Shown here one piece after another: positions 1 to 8,290 of a stretch of 64,000 bases of DNA (its first letter is position 1; every line of letters begins with the position of its first letter). Source of the DNA: Streptomyces sp. CA-278952 (GTDB lineage Bacteria > Actinomycetota > Actinomycetes > Streptomycetales > Streptomycetaceae). Below the pieces are notes generated by a model that saw only the letters and a list, made by a program, of their open reading frames with translations, was not told the DNA's origin and did not search any database. The stretch lies in assembly GCF_028747205.1 (NCBI RefSeq), contig NZ_CP112880.1, positions 6,448,001-6,512,000 on the forward strand, given 5' to 3'. A program made the position numbers and the translations under genes.

Positions 1-153
1 GCAGGCGACGTTGGCCCCCGCGCCGCCTGGCAGCGTACGGATCCGGGCCGCCGTGTCCGTACCGTGGGCGAGCGCCGATCCGTACCGCGCCACCACGTCC
101 GTGACCACGTCCCCCACCACCAGCAGCCCGTCGCCCGCCGCCGGACGGTTCAC
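1..153 (-). CDS. PfkB-family sugar kinase, probable pseudouridine kinase (N-terminal fragment)
   Basis: Only the first 51 codons are present; the gene runs off the left edge. The fragment shows the PfkB (ribokinase-like) N-terminus: a hydrophobic strand LLVVGDVVTDVV at about residues 10-21 and the substrate-binding GGAGANVA near residue 43. The GTG start overlaps the psuG stop codon as GTGA, so the two genes are translationally coupled. Next to psuG, the expected role is ATP-dependent phosphorylation of pseudouridine to pseudouridine 5'-phosphate, the PsuG substrate. The family call is from sequence; the substrate is inferred from context only. Confidence 0.8.
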   Translation of the reverse strand, partial: MNRPAAGDGLLVVGDVVTDVVARYGSALAHGTDTAARIRTLPGGAGANVAC

Positions 154-1160
154 CGGGCGTCCGCCGCCGCCACGGCGATCCGCGCCGCGAGCGTCACGTT
201 TCCGCGGACGGCCGCCAGGTTCGCCTCCAGCGACGCGCCCCCGGTCCGCCGCATCAACTGGTCCAGCAGGAACGGGGTCACGCCCTGCCCCGAGACGCCC
301 CGCCCCCGGCACGCGTCCAGCGCCTCCGCCAGCACCCGGTCGTGCAGTGCCGGATCCAACTGGTCCGTTTCCGCTACGGGGTTGGCGACGATCAGCGCGG
401 CCGGCGGGCCGCCCAGCGCCTCCTTCGCCCGGATCACCTCCACCACCTCCTCGGGGCTGTGCACCGTCCAGTCGACGGGTTCGCCGGAGCTGCTCAGGTA
501 GAAGCCGGGGAAGTGCCCGGTGCCGTAGCCGACGATGGAGACGCCGAGGGTCTCCAGCCGCTGGAGGGTCGCCGGGACGTCGAGGATCGACTTGACCCCC
601 GCGCAGACCACGGTGATCCCGGTGCGGGCGAGCAGCCGCAGATCGGCCGACTCGTCCTGGTTCTCGGCCCACTCCCGGTGTACGCCGCCGAGACCGCCCG
701 TCGCGAAGACGCCGAGGCCCGCCCGCGCTGCCAGGAACGCCGTCGCGGACACCGTCGTCGCCCCGCTCGCCCCGGCGGCGAGCGCCGGTGCGAGATCACG
801 GTGCCCCAGCTTGCGTACCGCCGGATCCTCGGCGATCCGCTCCAACTGGTCCTCTCCCAGCCCGACATGGGCCCGCCCGTCCAGGACGGCGACGGTGGCC
901 GGGACGGCGCCGGCGGACCGGACGAGCCCCTCCAGCTCCCGAGCCACGGACAGATTGCGGGGGCGCGGCAGCCCGTGCGCGATGATCGTCGACTCCAGTG
1001 CCACGACGGGCAGACCGGCGTCCAGAGCGGCCCGCACCTCCGCCGAGAGCACGGGTTCGTAGGTGTTCGTCCCAGGGTTCTCGCGCGGAGCGGGACGCTG
1101 GTCCGGTGGGTTCTGAGGCATGCCCCCATCCCTGTCGCGGCCGGGAGGGGTGCAAACCAC
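150..1160 (-). CDS. psuG: pseudouridine-5'-phosphate glycosidase
   Basis: 336 aa. PsuG reversibly splits the C-C glycosidic bond of pseudouridine 5'-phosphate to uracil and ribose 5-phosphate in the cytosol. Family signatures are VALESTIIAHGLPRPRN with the catalytic Glu (about residue 55), GHRDLAPALAAGASGATTVS, ATGGLGGVHRE, the Asp of ESADLRLLARTG, the KS pair of GVKSILDVP (Schiff-base Lys in the family), and VANPVAETDQ near the C-terminus. The GTG start at 1160 is chosen because a perfect AGGAGG lies 7 bases upstream; an internal ATG at 1121 would remove 13 residues of poorly conserved sequence. The following kinase overlaps it by 4 bases. Confidence 0.93.
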   Translation of the reverse strand: MVCTPPGRDRDGGMPQNPPDQRPAPRENPGTNTYEPVLSAEVRAALDAGLPVVALESTIIAHGLPRPRNLSVARELEGLVRSAGAVPATVAVLDGRAHVGLGEDQLERIAEDPAVRKLGHRDLAPALAAGASGATTVSATAFLAARAGLGVFATGGLGGVHREWAENQDESADLRLLARTGITVVCAGVKSILDVPATLQRLETLGVSIVGYGTGHFPGFYLSSSGEPVDWTVHSPEEVVEVIRAKEALGGPPAALIVANPVAETDQLDPALHDRVLAEALDACRGRGVSGQGVTPFLLDQLMRRTGGASLEANLAAVRGNVTLAARIAVAAADAR

Positions 1161-1212
1161 GGACGGACCTCCTGGGGCGGGTCCTGGCCGCGGGGTGGCC
1201 GGAAGCGGTCGC

Positions 1213-1218
1213 TAAGGT
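1213..1218 (+). promoter_or_regulatory. -10 hexamer TAAGGT of the cupin gene
   Basis: TAAGGT fits the actinobacterial TANNNT -10 pattern and ends 8 bases before the ATG at 1227, which suggests a leaderless or nearly leaderless mRNA. No Shine-Dalgarno sequence is obvious. No convincing -35 was assigned. Confidence 0.4.
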
Positions 1219-1226
1219 GACCGGCC

Positions 1227-1589
1227 ATGACGACACATGACCAGGTCCCCGCCTCCTTCGCCGTGCACATCCCGGACGCCGAACTCATACCGGAACCTCT
1301 CGATCCGGCGCAGATCGTCTCGGGCGATCCCGTGGTGACGGGCAAGGTGCTGTGGGAATCGGCCGACGGCAAGCAGCTCCGGGGGATCTGGCAGATCACC
1401 CCCGGCGTGGTCACCGACACCGAGGCGAACGAGCTGTTCGTGGTCGTCGGCGGACGGGCGACGGTCGAGGTCGAGGGCGGGGCGACCCTGGAGATCGGCC
1501 AGGGGGACGCCTGCGTCCTGCGCGAGGGCGACCGGACGACCTGGACGGTTCACGAGACGCTCCGCAAGGCGTACCACATCAGCCTCTGA
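1227..1589 (+). CDS. small cupin-domain protein
   Basis: 120 aa, a single cupin barrel of the short Cupin_3/DUF861 type (related to EutQ and ureidoglycine-aminohydrolase cupins). Strands show as GIWQITPGVVTDTEANELFVVVGGRATV and a second motif around GDACVLREGDRTTWTV. The usual metal-binding His of cupin motif 1 is not evident (TEANELF), so metal binding is uncertain. It is transcribed away from psuG and converges on the MFS gene. The substrate cannot be deduced. Confidence 0.8.
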   Translation: MTTHDQVPASFAVHIPDAELIPEPLDPAQIVSGDPVVTGKVLWESADGKQLRGIWQITPGVVTDTEANELFVVVGGRATVEVEGGATLEIGQGDACVLREGDRTTWTVHETLRKAYHISL

Positions 1590-1618
1590 GAGCTGTGGCC
1601 GATAACTACGGTCGCGCC

Positions 1619-1690
1619 GGCGGCGGTTGCGGTAGTGCTGGCGGTGGCGGTAGTAGTGGCTGCGGTGGCTGTGGCCGGCGGTCCGGGGGT
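1619..1690 (+). repeat. GGY-triplet low-complexity tract
   Basis: G-rich run of imperfect GGC/GGT/TGC triplets between the convergent cupin and MFS genes. No hairpin as strong as others in this window is seen here. It could form G-rich secondary structure in the cupin 3' UTR. Confidence 0.5.
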
Positions 1691-1693
1691 GTG

Positions 1694-2968
1694 TCAGCCG
1701 CTGACCGCTCCCGGCCGCCGCAGACTCCGGCGCAGGGCGAGCGCGGCGACCGGCAGCAGCAGCGCGGCGCCGATCGCGTTGAGGGGGCCGTATCCCCACT
1801 GGGCGACGATCACCCCGGCCGCCGCCCCGCCCACCGCCGCCGCGGCGTTCATGGTCAGGTCCGACAGCCCCTGCACCGCGGCCTGGGCCGACTGCGGCAC
1901 GGCGTCGGTGAGCAGCGCCGAACCGGCGATCATCCCCGCCGACCAGCCGAGGCCCAGCAGGAACAGGCCCGCGGCGGTCTGCCCGTGCCGGGGCCCGGCC
2001 GTGCCCGCCAGCAGCGCGGCGCAGCTCAGCAGTCCGACGGCCAGGCCGATCACGGCCGGCCGGCCGAACCGGTCGGCCAGCCACCCCATCACCGGGGAGA
2101 ACGCGTACATGCCCGCGATGTGCCCGCTGATCACGAGCCCGATCAGCTGGAGACCGGCGCCGTGCCGGCCCAGATCGACCGGGGTCATGACCATGATCGA
2201 CACCATGGCGGTGTGCGACACGGTGACCGTCAGCAGGGCGAGCCGCGCCATCGGCGACTCCCGGACGGCCTCGATCCCGGCGCGCAGCGAGCGCTTCGGC
2301 GGCCCCGTCGGGCCCTCCGGAGCCAGGGCACGGGCGGTGAGGAGCGGATCGGGGCGCAGCGCCAGCGCCACGACCGCTCCGGCCAGCAGGAACACGACGG
2401 CCGAGCACAGATACGGCCCGGCGGACTCGGGCACCGGCGTACCGCGGAACAGCCGGCTCGCCGGGGCCGAGATGTTGGGGCCCACGACCGAGCCGATCGT
2501 GGTGGCCCAGACGACGACGGAGATCGCCCGCCCCCGCCGCTCCGGCCCCACCAGGTCGGCCGCCGCGAACCGGGCCTGGAGACCGGCCAGGGATCCCGCG
2601 CCGAACGCGGCCATGCCGAGCAGCAGCAGCGGGAAGCTGGCCAGCGTCGTGGCGAGGACCACCAGGCCGCCGCCCAGCGCACCGATCAGATAGGCGAGCG
2701 CCAGGCCGGACCTGCGGCCCCGGGCGTTCATCAGGGCGGCCAGCGGCAGCGACAGCAGCGCCGTGCCGACGACGGACGCGGTCGGCGCCAGTCCGGACAG
2801 CGCCTCCGAACCGCTCACCTCGGCGGCCAGTATCGGGGCCAGGGCGATGCCGACGGCCACGCCGAGGCCGCCGAGTATCTGGCTGACGATGAGCACGGCC
2901 GACGTCCGGCGCTGGAGAGCCGGTATACCGGCGGCCGTTACCTGGGGGAGGGAGAGAGGTCGCGTCAC
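1694..2968 (-). CDS. MFS transporter
   Basis: 424 aa integral membrane protein with about 12 predicted hydrophobic segments. The N-terminal half has the major-facilitator loop motif between TM2 and TM3 ([13 protein letters not shown], about residues 80-92), and the C-terminal half has the matching WLADRFGRPAVIG. This points to a proton-coupled drug or metabolite efflux permease of the DHA family; the substrate is unknown. The start is GTG. A 254-bp gap holding a minisatellite separates it from ogt upstream, so the two need not be cotranscribed. Confidence 0.88.
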   Translation of the reverse strand: MTRPLSLPQVTAAGIPALQRRTSAVLIVSQILGGLGVAVGIALAPILAAEVSGSEALSGLAPTASVVGTALLSLPLAALMNARGRRSGLALAYLIGALGGGLVVLATTLASFPLLLLGMAAFGAGSLAGLQARFAAADLVGPERRGRAISVVVWATTIGSVVGPNISAPASRLFRGTPVPESAGPYLCSAVVFLLAGAVVALALRPDPLLTARALAPEGPTGPPKRSLRAGIEAVRESPMARLALLTVTVSHTAMVSIMVMTPVDLGRHGAGLQLIGLVISGHIAGMYAFSPVMGWLADRFGRPAVIGLAVGLLSCAALLAGTAGPRHGQTAAGLFLLGLGWSAGMIAGSALLTDAVPQSAQAAVQGLSDLTMNAAAAVGGAAAGVIVAQWGYGPLNAIGAALLLPVAALALRRSLRRPGAVSG

Positions 2969-3119
2969 CGGCGCAGTGTGTCACCGCTCGGGCGCCGTCA
3001 TGCACCCGGACGGGTGAACGGACCCTGACGGTGATCGACCGGATGTTCCCCGGCGGGGCGTGCGGCCATCCGGTGGCACAGCGGCCCTCCGCATGCTCTC
3101 CCGAGCAGCGATTGCCGCG

Positions 3120-3205
3120 GACTCCAGAACACAGTGCCCCACCGACTCCGAAACACAGCGCCCCACCGACTCCGGAGTACAGAGCCTCTCCGACTCGGAA
3201 CAGTG
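3120..3205 (+). repeat. 24-bp tandem repeat (minisatellite)
   Basis: Three 24-bp units starting GACTCC (3120-3143, 3144-3167, 3168-3191) plus a partial fourth starting GACTCGG lie between the ogt stop codon and the MFS start, both on the minus strand. The first two units differ at only three positions. The array could be read in frame on either strand, but no gene with supporting start signals covers it. Confidence 0.85.
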
Positions 3206-3222
3206 GCTCGCTCGCCGCGGCC

Positions 3223-3780
3223 CTAGAACAGCGGTTGCGGCAGGACCCCCTCCAGCGCCAGCAGCCGCCGCTTGGTCTCCAGACCGCCGCCGAACCCGCC
3301 CAGGCCTCCGTCGCTCTCCACCACCCGGTGGCACGGCACCACCACCGGCAGCGGGTTGGCCCCCATGGCCGCGCCCACCGCCTGCGCCCCCTCCGGCCGG
3401 CCGACCCGCGCGGCCAGCTCCCCGTACCCGACGACCGTCCCGTAGGGCACCCCGGAGGCCAGCTCGCGGAGCACCTCACGGTGGAAGCCGGAGGTGAGCG
3501 ACCAGTCCAGATCGAGGTCAAAATCCTGCCGCTCGCCCGCGAAATACGCCGCGAGCGCGCGTACGGGCCCGGCGAGCCGCGCGGAGCCGGGCGCCTCCAC
3601 CGGCTCCGCGCCGAACCGGGTCCGCAACCGGTCGAGGACCCCGTCCCGCACGGCGGGGCGGGCGTGGAAGGACACACTCACCAGTCCGGACCCGGTCGCG
3701 GCGAGCAGCAGCGGGCCGATGTCGCTGTCCACGACGGCCCACTCGACGGCCGGATCGGCACCGGTCCCGTAGCTGTTCAT
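3223..3780 (-). CDS. ogt: methylated-DNA-[protein]-cysteine S-methyltransferase
   Basis: 185 aa. Suicide repair enzyme that moves the alkyl group of O6-alkylguanine onto its own Cys. The active-site motif VVPCHRVV (Cys about 150), the helix-turn-helix region YGTVVGYGELAARVGRP, and GGFGGGLETKRRLLALEG toward the C-terminus are all present; length is typical of Ogt. The ATG at 3780 is chosen because homology begins there and a -10 hexamer ends 7 bases upstream, indicating a leaderless mRNA. An in-frame extension to 3921 would run through the promoter and the terminator of the upstream gene. The promoter matches that of uvrB. Confidence 0.93.
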   Translation of the reverse strand: MNSYGTGADPAVEWAVVDSDIGPLLLAATGSGLVSVSFHARPAVRDGVLDRLRTRFGAEPVEAPGSARLAGPVRALAAYFAGERQDFDLDLDWSLTSGFHREVLRELASGVPYGTVVGYGELAARVGRPEGAQAVGAAMGANPLPVVVPCHRVVESDGGLGGFGGGLETKRRLLALEGVLPQPLF

Positions 3781-3787
3781 GCCGACC

Positions 3788-3810
3788 ACCGTACGGCCCG
3801 CCACTGACAG
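3788..3810 (-). promoter_or_regulatory. PafBC-type DNA-damage promoter of ogt
   Basis: Read on the minus strand: CTGTCAGTG (3810-3802), an 8-base spacer GCGGGCCG, then TACGGT (3793-3788), ending 7 bases before the ATG. This fits the RecA-independent damage promoter (RecA-NDp) pattern tTGTCRgtg-N8-TAnnnT known from mycobacteria and activated by PafBC. It is identical to the uvrB promoter at 22 of 23 positions, spacer included. Confidence 0.8.
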
Positions 3811-3811
3811 C

Positions 3812-3846
3812 GGCGGGCCCGTCGGCGGGAAACCGACGGGCCCGCC
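3812..3846 (-). terminator. hairpin terminator of the GDPD gene
   Basis: Perfect 14-bp stem (GGCGGGCCCGTCGG at 3812-3825 with its complement at 3833-3846) and a 7-base loop, just after the phosphodiesterase stop and just upstream of the ogt promoter. No U-tract follows, as is usual in Streptomyces. Confidence 0.8.
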
Positions 3847-3856
3847 CCCGGCCGCG

Positions 3857-4732
3857 TCAGCTCGTCGCGTCGCGCACCACGTCGGGGAAGTTGGTGATGA
3901 TGCCGTCGACCCCGAAGTCACGGGCCTTCACCGCGTCCGCCGCCTTGTTGACCGTCCACGTGTTCACCCGCAGACGCTTGCCGTGCGGGCCCTTGAGCCG
4001 CTGGACGGCCGCCACGTAGTCGGCGCTGACCGTCGCGTACGAGGGGTTGATCTGATCGGTGAACGCCGCGTACGAGGGCAGGTCGGCCACCGCGGGTGTG
4101 CCCAGGAAGCCGGTCGTGATGTCGGGGCGCAGGCTGTGCACCTTCTTCACGCTGTCGGCGCCGAAGCTCTGGATGACCAGCCGGCTCCGTACGTGGGAGC
4201 GGTCCAGCCACCCCGACCGCCCCAGGACCCGGATGATGTCCCGCTCGATGCCCGGGTAGGTCGCCGGGCTCTTGATCTCCAGCAGCAGCTTCTGCCGGTT
4301 GCGCTCCATGCGGTGCAGGAACTGGGTGAGCGTCGGCACCCGGGCCCCGGTGAACTGCGCTCCGAACCAGCTGCCCGCGTCGAGCTTCGCCAGCTCCGCC
4401 GCGGTGAAGTCCTTCACGGCCCACGGCGCCCGGTCGGGGAAGACCTGCTCGGCGTCGGTCGTGCGCTTCAGGTCGGTGTCGTGCAGCACGACGAGCACGC
4501 CGTCGCGGGTGCGGTGGACGTCGTTCTCGACCCATTCGATGCCGAGTGCGTCGGCGGCGTCGACGGCGGCGAGGGTGTTCTCCGGCGCGTAGCCCGACGC
4601 CCCCCGGTGGGCCACGACGACCGGGGCGTCCTGCCGCTCCGGAGCCTCGGGCCGGTCGGCGGGCAGCAGCAGGGCGCCGGCGCCGAGCAGGGCGGCGGCC
4701 GTGGTGGAGGCGGTGGCAGTGCGGACGAACAC
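3857..4732 (-). CDS. secreted glycerophosphodiester phosphodiesterase
   Basis: 291 aa. Hydrolyses glycerophosphodiesters to glycerol 3-phosphate and an alcohol. An N-terminal hydrophobic signal (about residues 5-25, ALLGAGALLLPAD) precedes the GDPD TIM barrel. Hallmarks are VVAHRGASGYAPENT (catalytic His, metal Glu), EWVENDVHRTRDG (Glu, Asp, His), LLLEIKSP, and the C-terminal NTWTVN and DGIITNFPD. It starts at GTG with GAGGAG 5 bases upstream. It is probably exported and acts in phosphate or lipid-headgroup scavenging. It is divergent from the MHYT gene and followed by a strong hairpin. Confidence 0.9.
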   Translation of the reverse strand: MFVRTATASTTAAALLGAGALLLPADRPEAPERQDAPVVVAHRGASGYAPENTLAAVDAADALGIEWVENDVHRTRDGVLVVLHDTDLKRTTDAEQVFPDRAPWAVKDFTAAELAKLDAGSWFGAQFTGARVPTLTQFLHRMERNRQKLLLEIKSPATYPGIERDIIRVLGRSGWLDRSHVRSRLVIQSFGADSVKKVHSLRPDITTGFLGTPAVADLPSYAAFTDQINPSYATVSADYVAAVQRLKGPHGKRLRVNTWTVNKAADAVKARDFGVDGIITNFPDVVRDATS

Positions 4733-4962
4733 GGGGACTCCTCACGTCGGGAGTGTGCGGACACGCAGAGAGTGACAGCGGCCCGCCAACGCCCGGCGGG
4801 GCGGCGATGGCCGCGAAATGAACGGAACCTTCGATCCCGGGGCCACCTCCGGAGCACGTCCCGCGGCCGTGCCGATAAAATGTGCTTTCTTTGTCTGCCT
4901 GCCGGGACTCGCCCCTTGGGGGACTCTCCTCGACCCCGGGCTTTTTCGAAGGGCGTGCGCGC

Positions 4963-5811
4963 ATGCAAGGAACAGTCGACGGATTCACCTACGGCCTGGT
5001 GACTCCGGTCGCGGCTTTCCTCATGGCTGCCCTGGGAGCCGCCCTCGGACTCCGCTGCACCACCCGGTCCTTTCACGCCGCACGCTCCTGGCGGGCCGGC
5101 TGGCTGGCTCTGGGGTCGCTGTCCATCGGCTCCGGGGTCTGGACCATGCACTTCGTCGCGATGACGGGCTTCACCGTCCAGGAGACCCCGATCTCCTACG
5201 ACAAACCCCTCACCTTCGCAGGCCTGGCCATTGCCGTGGTGATGGTCGGCATCGGCATCTTCATTGTCGGCTACCGGGGCGCGACCCGCATGGCGTTGAT
5301 CACGGGGGGCACCATCACCGGCCTCGGCATCGCCTCGATGCACTATCTCGGCATGGCGGGCATGCGTATGGACGCGCGGTTCGCGTACGACACGCCCCTC
5401 GTCGTCCTCTCGGTGCTGATCGCCGGAATCGCCGCCACGGGCGCCCTGTGGGCCGCCGTCACCCTCCGGGGAGCCCGCTCCGGCCTCGGCGCGAGCATCC
5501 TGATGGCCGTTGCGGTGACCGGAATGCACTACACCGGCATGGCCGCGCTCGATGTGCACCTGCACCTGCCGCCCACCCTGCCGTCCGACCTGGCCGACGT
5601 CCTGCCCGGCGACCGGCCCGCCGAGATGATCGGCCCGATGCTGGCAGGACCCGGCTGCTTCCTGCTCCTGGCCGCCGTGGTGCTCATGTTCGACCCCCAG
5701 GCCGTGACGGGGGAGCCCGGTCCCGGCCCGCGGGGCAGGCAGAGTCCGCAGGGCCGGCAGCGCCCGCGGAGCAGCGCCCGGGAGGGGGCGGGAGGGGCCC
5801 GGTACCGCTGA
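4963..5811 (+). CDS. MHYT-domain integral membrane sensor
   Basis: 282 aa with about seven hydrophobic helices. Three copies of the MHYT signature occur at regular spacing: MHFVAM (about residue 62), MHYLGM (about 127) and MHYTGM (about 188). The family is thought to bind copper through Met/His and to sense a diatomic gas. No cytoplasmic GGDEF, EAL or kinase domain follows; the protein ends in a Gly/Arg/Pro-rich cytoplasmic tail (residues 247-282). The ATG at 4963 has GAAGGG upstream; a longer in-frame start at 4882 lacks support. It sits just upstream of uvrB, which has its own promoter. Confidence 0.85.
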   Translation: MQGTVDGFTYGLVTPVAAFLMAALGAALGLRCTTRSFHAARSWRAGWLALGSLSIGSGVWTMHFVAMTGFTVQETPISYDKPLTFAGLAIAVVMVGIGIFIVGYRGATRMALITGGTITGLGIASMHYLGMAGMRMDARFAYDTPLVVLSVLIAGIAATGALWAAVTLRGARSGLGASILMAVAVTGMHYTGMAALDVHLHLPPTLPSDLADVLPGDRPAEMIGPMLAGPGCFLLLAAVVLMFDPQAVTGEPGPGPRGRQSPQGRQRPRSSAREGAGGARYR

Positions 5812-5821
5812 TCCGGGGCCG

Positions 5822-5844
5822 TTGTCAGTGGCGGGCCGTACGGT
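5822..5844 (+). promoter_or_regulatory. PafBC-type DNA-damage promoter of uvrB
   Basis: TTGTCAGTG (5822-5830), an 8-base spacer GCGGGCCG, then TACGGT (5839-5844). The -10 ends 6 bases before the ATG, so the mRNA is predicted to be leaderless. It matches the tTGTCRgtg-N8-TAnnnT consensus exactly and is nearly identical to the ogt promoter. Confidence 0.85.
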
Positions 5845-5850
5845 GGATGC

Positions 5851-7980
5851 ATGCGGCCCGTTTCCAAGATCGAACGTTCGGTGGCGCCCTTCGAGGTCGT
5901 CAGTCCCTACCAGCCCAGCGGCGACCAGCCGGCGGCCATCGCCGAGCTGGAGCGGCGCGTCCGCGCCGACGAGAAGGACGTCGTCCTGCTCGGCGCGACC
6001 GGCACCGGCAAGTCGGCGACCACCGCCTGGATGATCGAGAAGCTGCAGCGCCCCACTCTGGTGATGGCGCCGAACAAGACCCTCGCCGCCCAGCTGGCCA
6101 ACGAGTTCCGTGAGCTCCTCCCGAACAACGCGGTGGAGTATTTCGTCTCGTACTACGACTACTACCAGCCCGAGGCGTACGTCCCGCAGTCGGACACCTA
6201 CATCGAGAAGGACTCCTCCATCAACGAGGAGGTCGAGCGGCTGCGCCACTCGGCGACGAATTCGCTGCTCACCCGGCGCGACGTCGTCGTGGTCGCCTCC
6301 GTCTCCTGCATCTACGGCCTCGGCACGCCCCAGGAGTACGTGGACCGCATGGTCCGGCTCAAGGTCGGCGAGGAGATCGACCGCGACCAGCTGCTGCGCC
6401 GTTTCGTCGAGATGCAGTACAGCCGTAACGACCTGGCGTTCACCCGCGGCACCTTCCGGGTCCGGGGCGACACCATCGAGATCTTCCCGGTCTACGAGGA
6501 GCTCGCCGTCCGGATCGAGATGTTCGGCGACGAGATCGAGGCCCTGTCCACGCTCCACCCGCTGACCGGCGAGATCATCAGCGAGGACCCCATGGTCCAC
6601 GTCTTCCCCGCCAGCCACTATGTCGCCGGGCCCGAGCGTCTGCAGAAGGCCGTCAGCGGCATCGAGCAGGAGCTGGAGCAGCGCCTGGCCGAGCTGGAGA
6701 AGCAGGGCAAGATGCTGGAGGCCCAGCGACTGCGCATGCGCACCACGTACGACATCGAGATGCTCCACCAGATCGGCACCTGCTCCGGCGTCGAGAACTA
6801 CTCGATGCACTTCGACGACCGCGCGCCCGGCACCGCCCCCAACACGCTCCTCGACTACTTCCCGGACGACTTCCTGCTCGTCCTGGACGAGTCCCACGTC
6901 ACGGTCCCGCAGATCGGCGCGATGTACGAGGGGGACGCCTCCCGCAAGCGGACCCTCGTCGACCACGGCTTCCGGCTGCCGTCCGCGATGGACAACCGGC
7001 CGCTGAAGTGGGAGGAGTTCCTGAAGCGGATCGACCAGACGGTGTACCTCTCCGCCACCCCGGGGAAGTACGAGCTCTCGCGCGGCGACGGGTTCGTCGA
7101 GCAGATCATCCGCCCCACCGGCCTCGTCGACCCCGAGGTCGTGGTCAAGCCCACCGAGGGCCAGATCGACGACCTGGTCCACGAGATCCGCAAGCGCGTC
7201 GAGCGCGACGAGCGGGTCCTGGTCACCACGCTCACCAAGAAGATGTCGGAGGACCTCACCGACTACTTCCTGGAGCTCGGCATCCAGGTCCGCTACCTGC
7301 ACAGCGACGTCGACACCCTGCGCCGCATCGAGCTGCTGCGCGAGCTGCGCTCCGGCGAGTACGACGTGCTCGTCGGCATCAACCTCCTGCGCGAGGGCCT
7401 CGACCTTCCCGAGGTGTCCCTCGTGGCCATCCTCGACGCCGACAAGCAGGGCTTCCTGCGCTCCGGCACCTCGCTCATCCAGACCATCGGCCGCGCCGCC
7501 CGTAACGTCTCCGGCCAGGTCCACATGTACGCCGACAAGATCACCCCGGCCATGGCGCAGGCAATCGACGAGACGAACCGCCGCCGCGAGAAGCAGGTCG
7601 CGTACAACACGGAGCGCGGCCTCGACCCGCAGCCGCTGCGCAAGAAGATCAACGACATCGTCGCGACCATCGCCCGCGAGGAGGTCGACACCGAGCAGCT
7701 CCTCGGCACCGGCTACCGGCAGGGCAAGGAGGCCAAGGCGCCGGTGCCCGCGCTCGGCTCGAAGGCGGCCAAGGGCGGGGCGAAGGGCAGGGCGGCCTCG
7801 CCCGGCGCGGTGCTCAGCGACCGGCCCGCCACCGAACTGGCCGGGATCATCGAGGAGATGACCGAGCGCATGCGGGCCGCCGCCGCGGACCTGCAGTTCG
7901 AGGTGGCCGCCCGGCTGCGCGACGAGGTCGGTGAACTGAAGAAGGAACTGCGCCAGATGAAGGAAGCGGGCCTCGCCTGA
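5851..7980 (+). CDS. uvrB: excinuclease ABC subunit UvrB
   Basis: 709 aa. The damage-verifying helicase-like subunit of nucleotide excision repair: loaded by UvrA, it then recruits UvrC. Visible are the Walker A motif [10 protein letters not shown] (about residues 48-57), the beta-hairpin region with the Tyr-rich [11 protein letters not shown], the DESH box (about residue 348), helicase motif [11 protein letters not shown], and the C-terminal UVR motif [18 protein letters not shown] that contacts UvrC. The extra residues relative to about 670 in enterics lie in a Lys/Ala/Gly-rich linker before the UVR domain. The ATG start follows directly on a -10 hexamer. Confidence 0.98.
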   Translation: MRPVSKIERSVAPFEVVSPYQPSGDQPAAIAELERRVRADEKDVVLLGATGTGKSATTAWMIEKLQRPTLVMAPNKTLAAQLANEFRELLPNNAVEYFVSYYDYYQPEAYVPQSDTYIEKDSSINEEVERLRHSATNSLLTRRDVVVVASVSCIYGLGTPQEYVDRMVRLKVGEEIDRDQLLRRFVEMQYSRNDLAFTRGTFRVRGDTIEIFPVYEELAVRIEMFGDEIEALSTLHPLTGEIISEDPMVHVFPASHYVAGPERLQKAVSGIEQELEQRLAELEKQGKMLEAQRLRMRTTYDIEMLHQIGTCSGVENYSMHFDDRAPGTAPNTLLDYFPDDFLLVLDESHVTVPQIGAMYEGDASRKRTLVDHGFRLPSAMDNRPLKWEEFLKRIDQTVYLSATPGKYELSRGDGFVEQIIRPTGLVDPEVVVKPTEGQIDDLVHEIRKRVERDERVLVTTLTKKMSEDLTDYFLELGIQVRYLHSDVDTLRRIELLRELRSGEYDVLVGINLLREGLDLPEVSLVAILDADKQGFLRSGTSLIQTIGRAARNVSGQVHMYADKITPAMAQAIDETNRRREKQVAYNTERGLDPQPLRKKINDIVATIAREEVDTEQLLGTGYRQGKEAKAPVPALGSKAAKGGAKGRAASPGAVLSDRPATELAGIIEEMTERMRAAAADLQFEVAARLRDEVGELKKELRQMKEAGLA

Positions 7981-7981
7981 T

Positions 7982-8029
7982 CCCGGTGCCCCGGTGCCCC
8001 GGTGACCCGGTGACCCGGTGACCCGGCGA
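7982..8029 (+). repeat. 8-bp tandem repeat array downstream of uvrB
   Basis: Six contiguous 8-bp units: CCCGGTGC twice, CCCGGTGA three times, CCCGGCGA once, starting 2 bases after the uvrB stop codon. The array lies in the uvrB 3' UTR and is a candidate for strain-to-strain length variation. Confidence 0.85.
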
Positions 8030-8089
8030 CCGGTGTTCCCCGCGGGCGCGGGATCGCCGCTGACGCGTGCCGGTTTCGCAGCGGTCCCG

Positions 8090-8149
8090 CACCGGTTCCA
8101 GCACCGGTTCCAGCGCGGATTCCGGTGCGGTCTCCGGTGTCGTTTCCGA
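8090..8149 (+). repeat. 12-bp tandem repeat array
   Basis: Five 12-bp units: two perfect CACCGGTTCCAG copies (8090-8113) and three diverged copies sharing the TTCC/CTCC core (8114-8149). Together with the 8-bp array this fills most of the 310-bp gap between uvrB and the terD-type gene. The remainder holds a -10-like TAGGGT at 8232. Confidence 0.8.
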
Positions 8150-8231
8150 TGCGCCGGGCATGCCGCGCCGGGTGTGTTGCAAGAGCGACACAAAAGCGGG
8201 CCGAGCCTGCTGCCGCCCGGGGTGGAATGCG

Positions 8232-8237
8232 TAGGGT
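8232..8237 (+). promoter_or_regulatory. putative -10 hexamer of the terD-type gene
   Basis: TAGGGT in a TANNNT context 53 bases before the GTG start. No damage-promoter -35 is spaced correctly upstream, so this promoter appears distinct from those of uvrB and uvrC. Confidence 0.4.
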
Positions 8238-8290
8238 GCCGGGAAGCCGCACACGGATGGTTGCGGGGCAATGCCGAGAGGGGACAGCGC

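Noticed and set aside
1619..1690. Gly-rich protein segment on the plus strand
   Set aside because: Only a GGY low-complexity tract between convergent genes; no start, RBS or conserved domain.
1212..3677. 821-codon minus-strand open frame
   Set aside because: It crosses the cupin, MFS and ogt genes in the wrong frame, has no domain and poor third-position bias. Long stopless frames are normal in high-GC DNA.
3781..3921. N-terminal extension of ogt by 47 residues
   Set aside because: It would translate the damage promoter and the terminator hairpin of the upstream gene; homology and the leaderless -10 fix the ATG at 3780.
8018..8290. N-terminal extension of the terD-type gene through the 12-bp repeats
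   Set aside because: Canonical TerD length and a good RBS support the GTG at 8291; the extension is a translation of tandem repeats.
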